DNA of 36,248 nucleotides from G020353115 sp964389685 (GTDB lineage: Bacteria > Bacteroidota > Bacteroidia > Bacteroidales > VadinHA17), in contig CAYMFM010000038.1 of NCBI GenBank assembly GCA_964389685.1, positions 1 through 36,248 of the forward strand, written 5' to 3'. Below the pieces are notes generated by a model, which worked only from the letters and a program-made list of their open reading frames with translations, was not told the DNA's origin and made no database searches. Below are positions 26,001 through 33,327 of this stretch, piece by piece. Numbering within the stretch: the stretch's first letter is position 1; every line of letters starts with the position of its first letter. The translations under genes were made by a program, and so were the position numbers.

Positions 26001-26091
26001 CTTTGAAATCTTCCTTTGAGAGTATGCGTTGACAACTTTCGCATACGACGGGCTCATCATCAATTACTAAAATTGAAGGCTGTCGTTCCAT
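23050..26091 (-). CDS. Receiver-GcvH-like-HdrA fusion protein
   Basis: A 1013-residue protein joining a signalling front to a redox enzyme. Receiver 1-125: VIDDE, Asp55 (LVLLDLMMDE), IITGYPT, YIIKPF, CxxC at 17-20. Residues ~145-250: GcvH-like fold (MTIPDVNSVIYRD, IPSPVSGRIVEVNNEL, FWIARVLP) with Asn where the lipoyl lysine should be. Residues ~258-385: degenerate receiver keeping VLDAGS but no acidic pair. Residues ~395-525: remnant of the HdrA N-terminal domain with all cluster cysteines lost. Residues ~540-1000: HdrA core, with FAD motif LIIGGGIAGIQASLEI, GGHMATFDKTFPTLDCAACILTPKMVEVG, ferredoxin insert CTGCGICATKCP (~642) and CGVCVKACP (~700), and HCVGSRDRNYNAFCSRVCC. No C-terminal ferredoxin. 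First gene of the operon. Its missing clusters are supplied by the 573-residue HdrA protein, so the two probably pair. Confidence 0.9.
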   Translation of the reverse strand: MERQPSILVIDDEPVVCESCQRILSKEDFKVDTNTNPKEAYNQALLHNYDLVLLDLMMDEMDGIELLTALREEKPNLPVIIITGYPTKKSKQEATDLGVSDYIIKPFMPRELLDPVTHIIEHTEVVEKKELIGFREIIGLPKWERSEKHFMFYKEGWLQKGWDDSYRVGGQLPGLDGESILSMTIPDVNSVIYRDAPLAEITLSNNTKRIIPSPVSGRIVEVNNELENDLPFIENNMYSKFWIARVLPKDIEEDIKYNATRNLLFFTGNTENKNHYYRQLIDLGYIVQQTSSVEELVNRIREDQLKPVVLDAGSFPGEGPGYVKRLHKTFPDLKIIVFDRKDNDVAKKYHKKWLFSYCVPPLHAKEISGVLNKAFSTAGIEGIDTKYETAFQPEVIDKIHITNRYNKRETAVYFLYDDEDEHAKSIDMAELSSYADEIPGIGTIWHSHDFPVMDANAVAEQIKETHTKRIIIAGDSPGKVKDLFVRAMIISGNDPKDVLLASFRDHGAIYQSDTERAKAILFCALYGLFYDEAVKPGENPVNADTLIIGGGIAGIQASLEIANSGNRVFLIEKSGTIGGHMATFDKTFPTLDCAACILTPKMVEVGQHPNIELMTMSEVVGASGSPGNFKVTILKKARYVNLNKCTGCGICATKCPTNVPSEFDSGTTLRKAIYIPFPQAVPNKYLVDPANCRYIQEGKCGVCVKACPVEDCINLDAKDETVEITVGNIILATGFKPFDASRIEDYGYGEYPNVVTSLEFERLVNASGPTGGKIKLRTQDKRGNWIFDPDSDEPESIAIIHCVGSRDRNYNAFCSRVCCMYSLKLAHLVKEKLPDATVSEYYIDMRAFGKGYEEFYNRIKREGVHIVRGRPAKIEAVDGQLLVRSEDILNDTLIEDKVDMVVLAVGLEPGGDTDKLSKMLGVPTTEDGWFMEANNIFDPVNTRAGGITLAGVCQGPKDIPSTVAQASAAASRVLQSIVKQKVHKNVSDLSLKKIEKNIQQLSNIKMVCYERVN

Positions 26092-26165
26092 TTTTGGTCT
26101 TGTTAGTTATGTATAGAAAAATCGCTCTATTGATCGAACGTTCCTCTGTTCTCAAGTTTTATGCC

Positions 26166-26181
26166 GATAATTTATGTGCAA
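26166..26181 (-). promoter_or_regulatory. Upstream motif shared with the 530-residue gene
   Basis: The minus strand reads TTGCACATAAATTATC, sharing GCACATAAATT (11 bases) with the sigma-54-like site at 20049-20064. It lies 75-90 bases before the HdrA-fusion ATG. Just upstream, minus-strand TGGCTG-TTTTTTGCAC resembles a -24/-12 pair but with a spacer one base too short. It may be an activator or promoter element common to both genes. Confidence 0.35.
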
Positions 26182-26299
26182 AAAACAGCCAGAATCAATT
26201 TTCGTTAAAATGTCTGTAATAAGCTGTTATATAAGATATTATGATTGAATTAAGGCAATCAGCCAACCGCATGTTTTCAATGAAAATTGTTATATTCAA

Positions 26300-26328
26300 T
26301 CATACACTGTATATTTAACTCATACACT
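26300..26328. promoter_or_regulatory. Direct repeat TCATACACT, 20-base period
   Basis: TCATACACT occurs at 26300-26308 and 26320-26328, two helical turns apart, about in the middle of the divergent region. Such spacing suits a dimeric activator binding on one DNA face, for example the NtrC-type regulator encoded at 28521. The binding protein is inferred. Confidence 0.35.
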
Positions 26329-26590
26329 TGCTATTTGCTTTCATGACCTGCACATGAAACTTATGGGAGCTTTGAAATGATAAAGATTACCGGGTAAGAC
26401 AGAGCATAGTATTGGCTTACTGTTATTTTTTAAAACGGTAATTGGAAAGAGAACCCGGGTATCACATTGCACAGTATGGCAAGCGTCCGGGTTAAATAAA
26501 TAGAGCTCCCGGATAAGAATATGCCGTTTTTTATTAATTTAGTATAGCAATGATTGTAGATCCAATCGGGAATTAAAATAACATCATAAC

Positions 26591-28498
26591 ATGTCGGTTC
26601 GATACAAAATCACCCTGGGACTTCTGGTAATTCTTCTTGCATCCTATGTTGTTTTAGGTTTGCTTACGAGTACCTATGTCAATAAAACGTTTGTAAAAGA
26701 GGTCCAAACCCGTGTACGCCTTGATCTTATAGCCGCTGATGATATATATAACAGTTACTTTGAGCAGATTGAAGAAATTTTAATGGTCAGTTCAATTCGC
26801 CGGACATCGGTTGCTCCTCTGAAGGAAGAGATGGGCCGGGAGCTGGGGGACGTATTCAGCAACATTTATAAAAACAGCGAATTGGATTTTCTGACGTTTA
26901 CCGATTTAGAGGGCAACGTAATATACCGGGTACATAATCCGGAGGCAAAAGGAGATAATATCTCAGATGTTGACTTAATCAGGAAGGTGCTTAATGAGTG
27001 GGCTCCTGTGAGTGGTACTACCATTCTGGATGAGACCATCCTGAAAAATGAAGGCAAAGAGCTGCAGGAACGCACTGTTGTCAATGTAAAAAGCACTCCA
27101 AAAGCAAGGCCGGAGGTAAAGACAACCGAGAAAAGAGGAATGGTCATCGCATCAGCCGTTCCCATAAACTCATTAAATGGTGATAAGCTGGGCGTGATTT
27201 TTGGGGGACTTCTGATCAATAACAACATTGAAATTGTGGATCGGATCAAGACAAAGGTTTTCCAGGATCAGACACACAATGGGAAGGATATCGGAACGGC
27301 AACGGTTTTTTTTGACGATGTGCGGATTTCAACCAATGTGAAGCAAACGGATAATACCAGGGCTATTGGCAGCCGGCTCAGTCTTGAAGTGTACGAACAC
27401 GTGATTCAGAACGGCAAAATCTGGGCTGATCGGGCATTTGTGGTAAATGACTGGTACATCACTGCCTATGAACCAATCCAGGATATCGAAGGCAACATTA
27501 TCGGCTCACTCTATGTGGGATTGCTGGAACAACCCTTCAAGCAACCACAAAAAATAATCCTCGTCTTTTTTATCATAACCTTATCCATAACAGCGGTCGC
27601 CAGTCTCTCTCTTATGTTTTTCTATACAAGAATGATGATCAAACCGATTGATTCCATCGTCCAGGTGAGTAAAGAAATCATGAAAGGAAATTTATCCGCC
27701 CGTTGCAACCTTCGAACGAAAGGGGAGATGGATTTGCTCTGCAAAACAATCAATCAGATGGCAGAGGCAATCGAACAGCATGAGAAACAGATGAAAGAGG
27801 ACACACAGAGGCAGATCCTGCAAAGCGAAAAGCTTGCCTCAATCGGACGTCTTGCTGCAGGTGTTGCTCATGAGATCAACAATCCCCTTACCGGTGTACT
27901 GACCTTCAGCCACCTGTTAAAAGAGAGAAGCAATGAGGATGATGTCATAAAAGATCTGGATGTCATCATTCAGGAGACAAAACGGGTACGTGAAATCGTG
28001 AGAAACCTGTTGGAGTTTGCCCGCCAGTCCCCGCCAAACAAAGAATCGATAAACCTGAATGAGATTATCCGGCAGCTACTGAAACTGGTCACAAGCCAGA
28101 AAGAGTTTCGAAAAATCAAACTAGAAGAATCCTATGATGCCAACCTTCCGGAGGTCCTGGTGGATAAGAATCAGATCCAGCAGGTATTCCTGAACCTCCT
28201 GCTGAATGCCGGAGAATCTATTGTGGAGGAGGGTAAAATAACGATATCCACCACGCACAATGAGGAGAACATTCAGGTTGCCATCAGCGATTCAGGTTGT
28301 GGTATTGCAGACGAAGAGATGGATAAGATCTTTGATCCCTTTTATACAACCAAACCGGTAGGGCAGGGCACAGGATTGGGATTGAGCATCAGTTATGGCA
28401 TTATTCAGCAACATCACGGAACCATTCATTGTGAAAGCAAGGTAGGCACTGGCACAACATTTACCGTTTTGCTTCCTTACACATCAGATACCAAATAA
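26591..28498 (+). CDS. Membrane sensor histidine kinase (Cache-HAMP-HisKA-HATPase)
   Basis: A 635-residue NtrB-class kinase. Membrane helix 1 at ~7-29 (ITLGLLVILLASYVVLGLLT), a periplasmic Cache-type sensor ~30-320 (LTFTDLEGNVIYRVHNPEAKGDNI; GTATVFFDDVRISTNV; WYITAYEPIQDIEGNIIGSLYVGLLE), membrane helix 2 at ~322-345, HAMP ~346-400 (IKPIDSIVQVSKEIMKGNLSARC), then HisKA with His427 in GVAHEINNPLTG and HATPase_c with NLLLNAGES, DSGCGI, IFDPFYTTK and GTGLGLS. By family it senses a small extracytoplasmic molecule and phosphorylates a sigma-54 activator. Its gene is divergent from the HdrA-fusion operon and 22 bases upstream of the activator gene, so those receivers are the best candidate partners. 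The ligand is unknown. Confidence 0.93.
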   Translation: MSVRYKITLGLLVILLASYVVLGLLTSTYVNKTFVKEVQTRVRLDLIAADDIYNSYFEQIEEILMVSSIRRTSVAPLKEEMGRELGDVFSNIYKNSELDFLTFTDLEGNVIYRVHNPEAKGDNISDVDLIRKVLNEWAPVSGTTILDETILKNEGKELQERTVVNVKSTPKARPEVKTTEKRGMVIASAVPINSLNGDKLGVIFGGLLINNNIEIVDRIKTKVFQDQTHNGKDIGTATVFFDDVRISTNVKQTDNTRAIGSRLSLEVYEHVIQNGKIWADRAFVVNDWYITAYEPIQDIEGNIIGSLYVGLLEQPFKQPQKIILVFFIITLSITAVASLSLMFFYTRMMIKPIDSIVQVSKEIMKGNLSARCNLRTKGEMDLLCKTINQMAEAIEQHEKQMKEDTQRQILQSEKLASIGRLAAGVAHEINNPLTGVLTFSHLLKERSNEDDVIKDLDVIIQETKRVREIVRNLLEFARQSPPNKESINLNEIIRQLLKLVTSQKEFRKIKLEESYDANLPEVLVDKNQIQQVFLNLLLNAGESIVEEGKITISTTHNEENIQVAISDSGCGIADEEMDKIFDPFYTTKPVGQGTGLGLSISYGIIQQHHGTIHCESKVGTGTTFTVLLPYTSDTK

Positions 28499-28520
28499 TC
28501 AAACAAACCGATTGAGAACA

Positions 28521-29902
28521 ATGGAAGATCAAATGGATAACAACAACAAGGTATCAGATAAAAGAAAGATATTGGTCATTGATGATGAATCGATTGTCGG
28601 GATCAGTTGTGAACGGGTACTAAAACAGGAGAATTACGATGTGACATTTCATCAGAATGCCAAACGCGGGCTGGTTGAGGCATTGTCAGGCAATTATGAT
28701 GTCATTCTTCTTGACCTTGTCCTTCCGGACATTGAGGGCATGGAAATCCTGAAAACCATTAAATCAAAAGGTGTCTCTTCTGAAGTGATCATCATTACAG
28801 GATATGCCACTGTTCAAACCGCAGTTGGGGCATTAAAACTTGGGGCTGCAGACTATATCAGTAAACCCTTTACTCCAGAGGAGCTGAAAATCGTGATAAA
28901 AAAAGTTGTTGACCATTCTGATCTGATAAAAGAAAATATCGCCTTAAAAAAGGAACTGGATATCCATAAAGGAATTGATGGTATCGTTGGGGAGTGTTCG
29001 AAAATGCAGCAGGTGTTTTCCATTGTTAACCGTGTTGCCCCTACCGACAGCAATATCCTGATCACCGGGGAAAGCGGTACTGGCAAGGAAGTCATTGCAA
29101 ATCTAATTCATACCAGGAGCCTGCGGAAGGATCATCCCTTTATTGCATGTGACTGCAGTTCTTTAACCCCAACACTGCTTGAAAGCGAACTTTTCGGGCA
29201 TGTCAAGGGCTCCTTTTCAGGGGCCATATCAACCAAGCAGGGTCTTTTCGAAGTGGCAAACAAAGGGACCCTGTTCCTGGATGAGATATCAAATATCAGC
29301 CTGGAAATACAGAGTAAACTGCTCCGTGTCCTCGAGACATTCAAATTACGCAGGGTTGGTGATACAGTCGAGCGGAATATTGATATCCGGTTAATTTCAG
29401 CTTCCAACCGTGATCTGACTCGAATGGTAGAAGAAAAAAATTTTCGGGAGGATCTGTTTTACCGCCTTCAGGTAATTCCCATTCATCTTCCCCCGTTGCG
29501 TGAACGAAAGGAAGATATTATTACCCTTGCAAACTCCTTCTTACAACGGATTCGTTCCAGAAGCCAAATCAAAGCGGAAAATTTCGCTCCGGAAGCGATA
29601 GAAATCCTTGAGAAGTATCATTGGCCCGGAAACATCAGGGAATTGAAAAATACCGTTGAACGCGTTGCCATACTGTGTGACGGAGTGATCATTGAACCCA
29701 AACACCTGCCAAAAGAATTCAGTGATCTTCCAAAAGACCACCTGAAATATGATTTTCCTGAAAATTGGGAGGATTTCAAGGAATACAAACAACATGCCAT
29801 AAACGAAGCGGTGGATGAAATTGAAAAGCAGTTCCTGCTGGATGCACTGAAGAACGCCGGTGGAAACGTCAGCAAAGCTGCAAAAAAAGCCGGGATCCAG
29901 CG
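28521..29902 (+). CDS. NtrC-type sigma-54 response regulator, 3' end lost in assembly gap
   Basis: 460 residues are visible. The TTG at 28512 is also in frame, but the ATG at 28521 is a better start. Receiver ~14-130 with VIDDE, Asp65 (VILLDLVLPD), IITGYAT and YISKPF. AAA+ domain ~155-390: Walker A GESGTGKE, sigma-54 contact loop GSFSGA (residues 230-235) in place of the usual GAFTGA, Walker B LFLDEI, and FYRLQVIPIHLPPLRERKEDI. The C-terminal Fis-type helix-turn-helix begins at ALKNAGGNVSKAAKKAGIQ and is cut by the N block, so only ~20-25 residues should be missing. Same operon as the sensor kinase. It should activate sigma-54 promoters, with the HdrA-fusion operon and the 530-residue gene as candidate targets. 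Confidence 0.92.
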
Positions 29903-30002
29903 NNNNNNNNNNNNNNNNNNNNNNNNNNNNNNNNNNNNNNNNNNNNNNNNNNNNNNNNNNNNNNNNNNNNNNNNNNNNNNNNNNNNNNNNNNNNNNNNNN
30001 NN
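29903..30002. other. Scaffold gap of 100 N
   Basis: Exactly 100 N, the usual placeholder for a gap of unknown size. The frame stays open across it by chance, so a reading of 28512-30572 as one 686-residue protein would be an artefact. Confidence 0.98.
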
Positions 30003-30572
30003 TATCCGTACGCCCGTGCCCACGGGCATCCTTTCCTGGGCGAAAACCGGTTTTACACCGGTTATGCAGTCATCAACGGTCATTATTATCAGGATTTGCT
30101 TTTTAAATACGATATCTGCAATCAACAAATCATATTGAATCATACGTTTCTGTCAGGGGGGACAGAACAGATCATCATCAACTATGAAATTGTCGACGAG
30201 TATGAACTGGAAGGGAAACTGTTCCGGAGGTATTCCTTCCCTGAAACCGGCACAAAAATATTCCAGGTTATTCAATCGGGCAATTTATCCTGCCTATACA
30301 CGTGGACAAAAGAGTTTGAACACAACCCGACATCTTCCTGGAATGTGTATAGCTTCACCAGTTCAAAAAAGAAGAGATATCTCCTCATCGATGATCAACT
30401 GTTTCCATTCCTGACAAAAAGATCGTTCCTGAAGGTGTTTCCTGAAGAATATAAAAAGGAGATCAACCAATACATCAGAAAGAACCATATCTGGTTAAAA
30501 GAAGCACCGGATAACCTGATGCAACAGCTAATTGTTTTCTGTGACCAGATCATTCAACCCGGTAATGATTAA
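30003..30572 (+). CDS. Hypothetical protein upstream of TonB receptor, 5' partial
   Basis: About 189 C-terminal residues follow the gap. They begin GHPFLGENRFYTGYAVINGHYYQDLLFKYDICNQQIIL and have no sigma-54-activator character. The GxxxFLxxxxFxxGxVxxxGxxYxxLxLxYDxxxxxL pattern is one I associate with uncharacterised exported Bacteroidetes proteins encoded just before TonB receptors. Beta strands dominate, then a helical end (FPEEYKKEINQYIRKNHI, DNLMQQLIVFCDQII). Its TAA overlaps the ATG of the TonB receptor by 8 bases, so it belongs to the four-gene operon that follows. The N-terminus, including any signal peptide, is missing from the assembly. Confidence 0.7.
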   Translation, partial: YPYARAHGHPFLGENRFYTGYAVINGHYYQDLLFKYDICNQQIILNHTFLSGGTEQIIINYEIVDEYELEGKLFRRYSFPETGTKIFQVIQSGNLSCLYTWTKEFEHNPTSSWNVYSFTSSKKKRYLLIDDQLFPFLTKRSFLKVFPEEYKKEINQYIRKNHIWLKEAPDNLMQQLIVFCDQIIQPGND

Positions 30573-33327
30573 AAAGGGAATCATCGGACTGTTTTTATGT
30601 TTTCTCTTCACTGCTCAGGCGGAGTGTACCGACATTTTCTTTTCGGGGGTATTCCGGAACGTTCCGTTTGACCAATTTGTCAGTGGTGTGGAAAAGACTA
30701 CCGGAGCACATTTCTTTTACAAAACCGAATGGACCAAAGGAGTCATGATAACGGCACAGGGAGATAGCCTGTCGTTGATCAGGGTTTTACAGGATAACCT
30801 TGCCGGGAAGGATCTTTACTTTCATATTGATGAAGGAAGGAATGTCTTTATTACTCCGGAAATCCTTGCTGATATCCTGCCAGAAGAACCGGGTGCTGAT
30901 CAGAAAGCCGGTCCTGAGGAACAGTACGATGCCAGGCTAACCTATTTCAGGGGAAGGGAGGCAGAAGTGACCGAAACGCTTACCATTGGTTATGCGAAGA
31001 ATAATCCAACAGGCAAGCCGGCATTTATTAACGGGAAAATATGGGACCAAGAGAACAGTGAATCGTTAGTGGGGGCTACCGTTTATCTTCCCGGGTTGCA
31101 AACGGGAACAGTTACCGATATTGATGGGCGATTTCACCTTGTGCTTCCTGTTGGAAAACACGAAGTCCAGGTGAGCAGTGTGGGTATGAAAGAGGTTCGT
31201 TATTTCCTGGAGGTTCATTCCGACGGGCAACTGAACATCAGCATGGAGAGTGAGCTCATCCCGATCAATGAAGTGACCGTCACAGCAGACCGGTTTGATA
31301 ATGTTCGTGGCATGCAAATGGGTTTTGAACGGCTGGATATGAAAACCATCAAAGAAATACCCCTTGTCATGGGGGAGAAGGATCTGCTGAAAGTGGCCCA
31401 GATGTTACCGGGCATTCAAACGGTGGGAGAGGGTTCAAGCGGTTTTAATGTCCGGGGTTCATCAGCCGACCAGAACATGTTTTACATTAATAAGGTTCCT
31501 GTATACAACACATCACACCTGTTCGGCCTATTTTCTGCGTTCAGTCCGGATATTGTTAAGGATTTCAGTATTTACAAGGGCAGTATACCGGTCCAGTACG
31601 GTGGCCGTCTTGCCTCGATTTTCGACATCACCACCCGGCAGGGTAACAAGAATTCATTCACTGCCCGGGGAGGGGTTAGTCCCATAACCGGCCATGTTGC
31701 GATCGAAGGTCCCATTAAAAAGGAACACACCTCGTTTGTATTAAGCGCCCGTTCAACCTATTCCGACTGGCTACTCTCGAAACTGGAAGATCCCGAGATC
31801 CGGAACAGCAAGGCATCATTTTATGACATTGCCGGAAACATCAACATGGAACACAATGAAAAGAACCTGATTAAAATCTTCGGACATCATACTTCCGATT
31901 ACTTCCGGCTGGCAGACCTGAACCGGTATGATTATTCAAATTCTGGGGGATCCATTACCTGGCGGCATACCATCTCATCTTCCATTACAGCCAATTTTGC
32001 AGCGGTTGGGAGCAATTACTCATTCAGGACAATCAACGATGAGTTGCCACAGTCAGCTTACCGGCATGAGTACCGGCTCGGGCATTATGAACTGACATCG
32101 GACCTGACATGGGTATACGGACAGAACCATACCTTCTCGATCGGCGGCAGCACCATTTTTTACGACCTGAACCGGGGTAATGTCCTGGCATACGGCACGG
32201 AATCCACCAGGATACCTGTTACACTGGGAAAGGAAACCGGACTTGAAACTACCGTTTACATTGGAGATAAAATCATGCTGCGACCCTGGCTTACCTTCTC
32301 CGGAGGTATCCGGTACGGATTGTTTAATCTGCTGGGACCAGAAACGGTATATGATTACTACCCTGAAGGGCCAAAAGATGTTGCTATGATCAAGGATACT
32401 CTGCGGTTTTCAACCGGAGAAACCGTTAAACGCTATTCCGGACCGGAACTCAGGGCTGCCTTCAATATCAGCACGGGAACCAACAGTTCTGTGAAACTAT
32501 CCTACAACCGGATCAGGCAATACCTGTTCATGCTGAGCAATACCATTGCCATTTCACCAACTGACCAGTGGAAACTGTGTGATTACCATATCTCTCCTCC
32601 CTATTGCGATCAGTTTTCTGCCGGCTTTTATAAGGATTTTACCCTTGCCGGGATCAGAACATCTGCCGAAGCCTATTACAAAAAAATACACCGGATTGTT
32701 GAATACAAGGACGGAGCTGACTTTATCATGAATCCCAGCATTGAAGAAGCAGTTTTGCAGGGAAACCAGAATGCATGGGGTGTTGAACTGATGCTGGAGA
32801 AGAAGGCAGGAAAGATCAACGGCTGGATCTCCTACTGCTACTCACGGTCACACATCACCGTCGATGGGAAGGATGCCTGGGATCGAATCAACAACGGCAT
32901 GACCTATCCGGCAAACTACGATAAACCCCATGCCCTTGATGCTACGCTGAATTACAGGATTACCCGGAGACTGAGTCTTTCATCGAACCTGGTATACAGT
33001 ACCGGCAGACCCATAACCTATCCCGTTTCGATCTACTATTTGAATGGTCAGCAGTACGTGAACTATTCATCACGGAACAAATACCGGATACCTGATTATT
33101 TCAGAATAGATCTGTCAGCGAACCTGGAGGGAAACCTCAAAGTCAGGAAGAAAATACACAGCTACTGGATGCTGAATGTCTATAACCTGACCGGTCGCAG
33201 AAATGCCTATTCAGTCTATTTTAAAACTGAAGAAGGAAAAATCAACGGGTATAAAATGTCCATCTTCGGAACAAGAATAGTAACCCTTTCATGGATCTTT
33301 AAACTGGGAAATTATGCAAGTGAATAA
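30565..33327 (+). CDS. TonB-dependent receptor with STN-like and carboxypeptidase-regulatory-like domains
   Basis: About 920 residues from the ATG at 30565 (signal peptide KKGIIGLFLCFLFTAQAEC); the frame reaches back to 30532. An STN-like (secretin/TonB N-terminal) domain at ~28-100 (FRNVPFDQFVSGVEKTTGAHFFYKTE, VLQDNLAGKDLYFHIDEG) suggests signalling to an anti-sigma factor. A carboxypeptidase-regulatory-like domain follows (~150-230: INGKIWDQENSESLVGATVYLPG), then the plug (~240-350: LLKVAQMLPGIQTVGEGSSGFNVRGSSADQNMFYI, SIYKGSIPVQYGGRLASIFDI) and a ~560-residue barrel. The plug GxGSSGFNVRGxxxDQN form with a DUF4249 gene downstream is a recurrent Bacteroidetes pairing; the substrate is unknown. 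No anti-sigma/ECF pair is visible, but the assembly gap lies upstream. Confidence 0.9.
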   Translation: MIKKGIIGLFLCFLFTAQAECTDIFFSGVFRNVPFDQFVSGVEKTTGAHFFYKTEWTKGVMITAQGDSLSLIRVLQDNLAGKDLYFHIDEGRNVFITPEILADILPEEPGADQKAGPEEQYDARLTYFRGREAEVTETLTIGYAKNNPTGKPAFINGKIWDQENSESLVGATVYLPGLQTGTVTDIDGRFHLVLPVGKHEVQVSSVGMKEVRYFLEVHSDGQLNISMESELIPINEVTVTADRFDNVRGMQMGFERLDMKTIKEIPLVMGEKDLLKVAQMLPGIQTVGEGSSGFNVRGSSADQNMFYINKVPVYNTSHLFGLFSAFSPDIVKDFSIYKGSIPVQYGGRLASIFDITTRQGNKNSFTARGGVSPITGHVAIEGPIKKEHTSFVLSARSTYSDWLLSKLEDPEIRNSKASFYDIAGNINMEHNEKNLIKIFGHHTSDYFRLADLNRYDYSNSGGSITWRHTISSSITANFAAVGSNYSFRTINDELPQSAYRHEYRLGHYELTSDLTWVYGQNHTFSIGGSTIFYDLNRGNVLAYGTESTRIPVTLGKETGLETTVYIGDKIMLRPWLTFSGGIRYGLFNLLGPETVYDYYPEGPKDVAMIKDTLRFSTGETVKRYSGPELRAAFNISTGTNSSVKLSYNRIRQYLFMLSNTIAISPTDQWKLCDYHISPPYCDQFSAGFYKDFTLAGIRTSAEAYYKKIHRIVEYKDGADFIMNPSIEEAVLQGNQNAWGVELMLEKKAGKINGWISYCYSRSHITVDGKDAWDRINNGMTYPANYDKPHALDATLNYRITRRLSLSSNLVYSTGRPITYPVSIYYLNGQQYVNYSSRNKYRIPDYFRIDLSANLEGNLKVRKKIHSYWMLNVYNLTGRRNAYSVYFKTEEGKINGYKMSIFGTRIVTLSWIFKLGNYASE

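Larger units (their letters stand above)
26092..26590. other. 499-base divergent control region
   Basis: Lies between the HdrA-fusion operon (leftward) and the sensor kinase (rightward). No gene seen. It holds a motif shared with the 530-residue gene's upstream region (26166-26181), a 20-base-spaced direct repeat (26300-26328) and three CCGGGT sites (about 26389, 26455, 26487). No sigma-54 promoter with correct spacing was found in it. Confidence 0.6.

Noticed and set aside
26175..26192. Minus-strand TGGCTGTTTTTTGCAC before the HdrA-fusion gene as a sigma-54 promoter
   Set aside because: The spacing between the GG and GC pairs is nine bases, one short of the strict ten, and the -24 box has CTG for CAC.
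18402..29902. A genuine sulfate-reduction Qmo cluster
   Set aside because: No apr, sat or dsr genes in the window, and the HdrA-like subunits are divided differently from QmoA and QmoB.
28512..30572. One 686-residue sigma-54 activator with an unusual C-terminal domain
   Set aside because: The frame is open only because N codons are read as residues; the two sides belong to different protein types.
30003..30572. Continuation of the Fis-domain gene after the gap
   Set aside because: Sequence directly after the N block is beta-rich exported-type protein, not helix-turn-helix.
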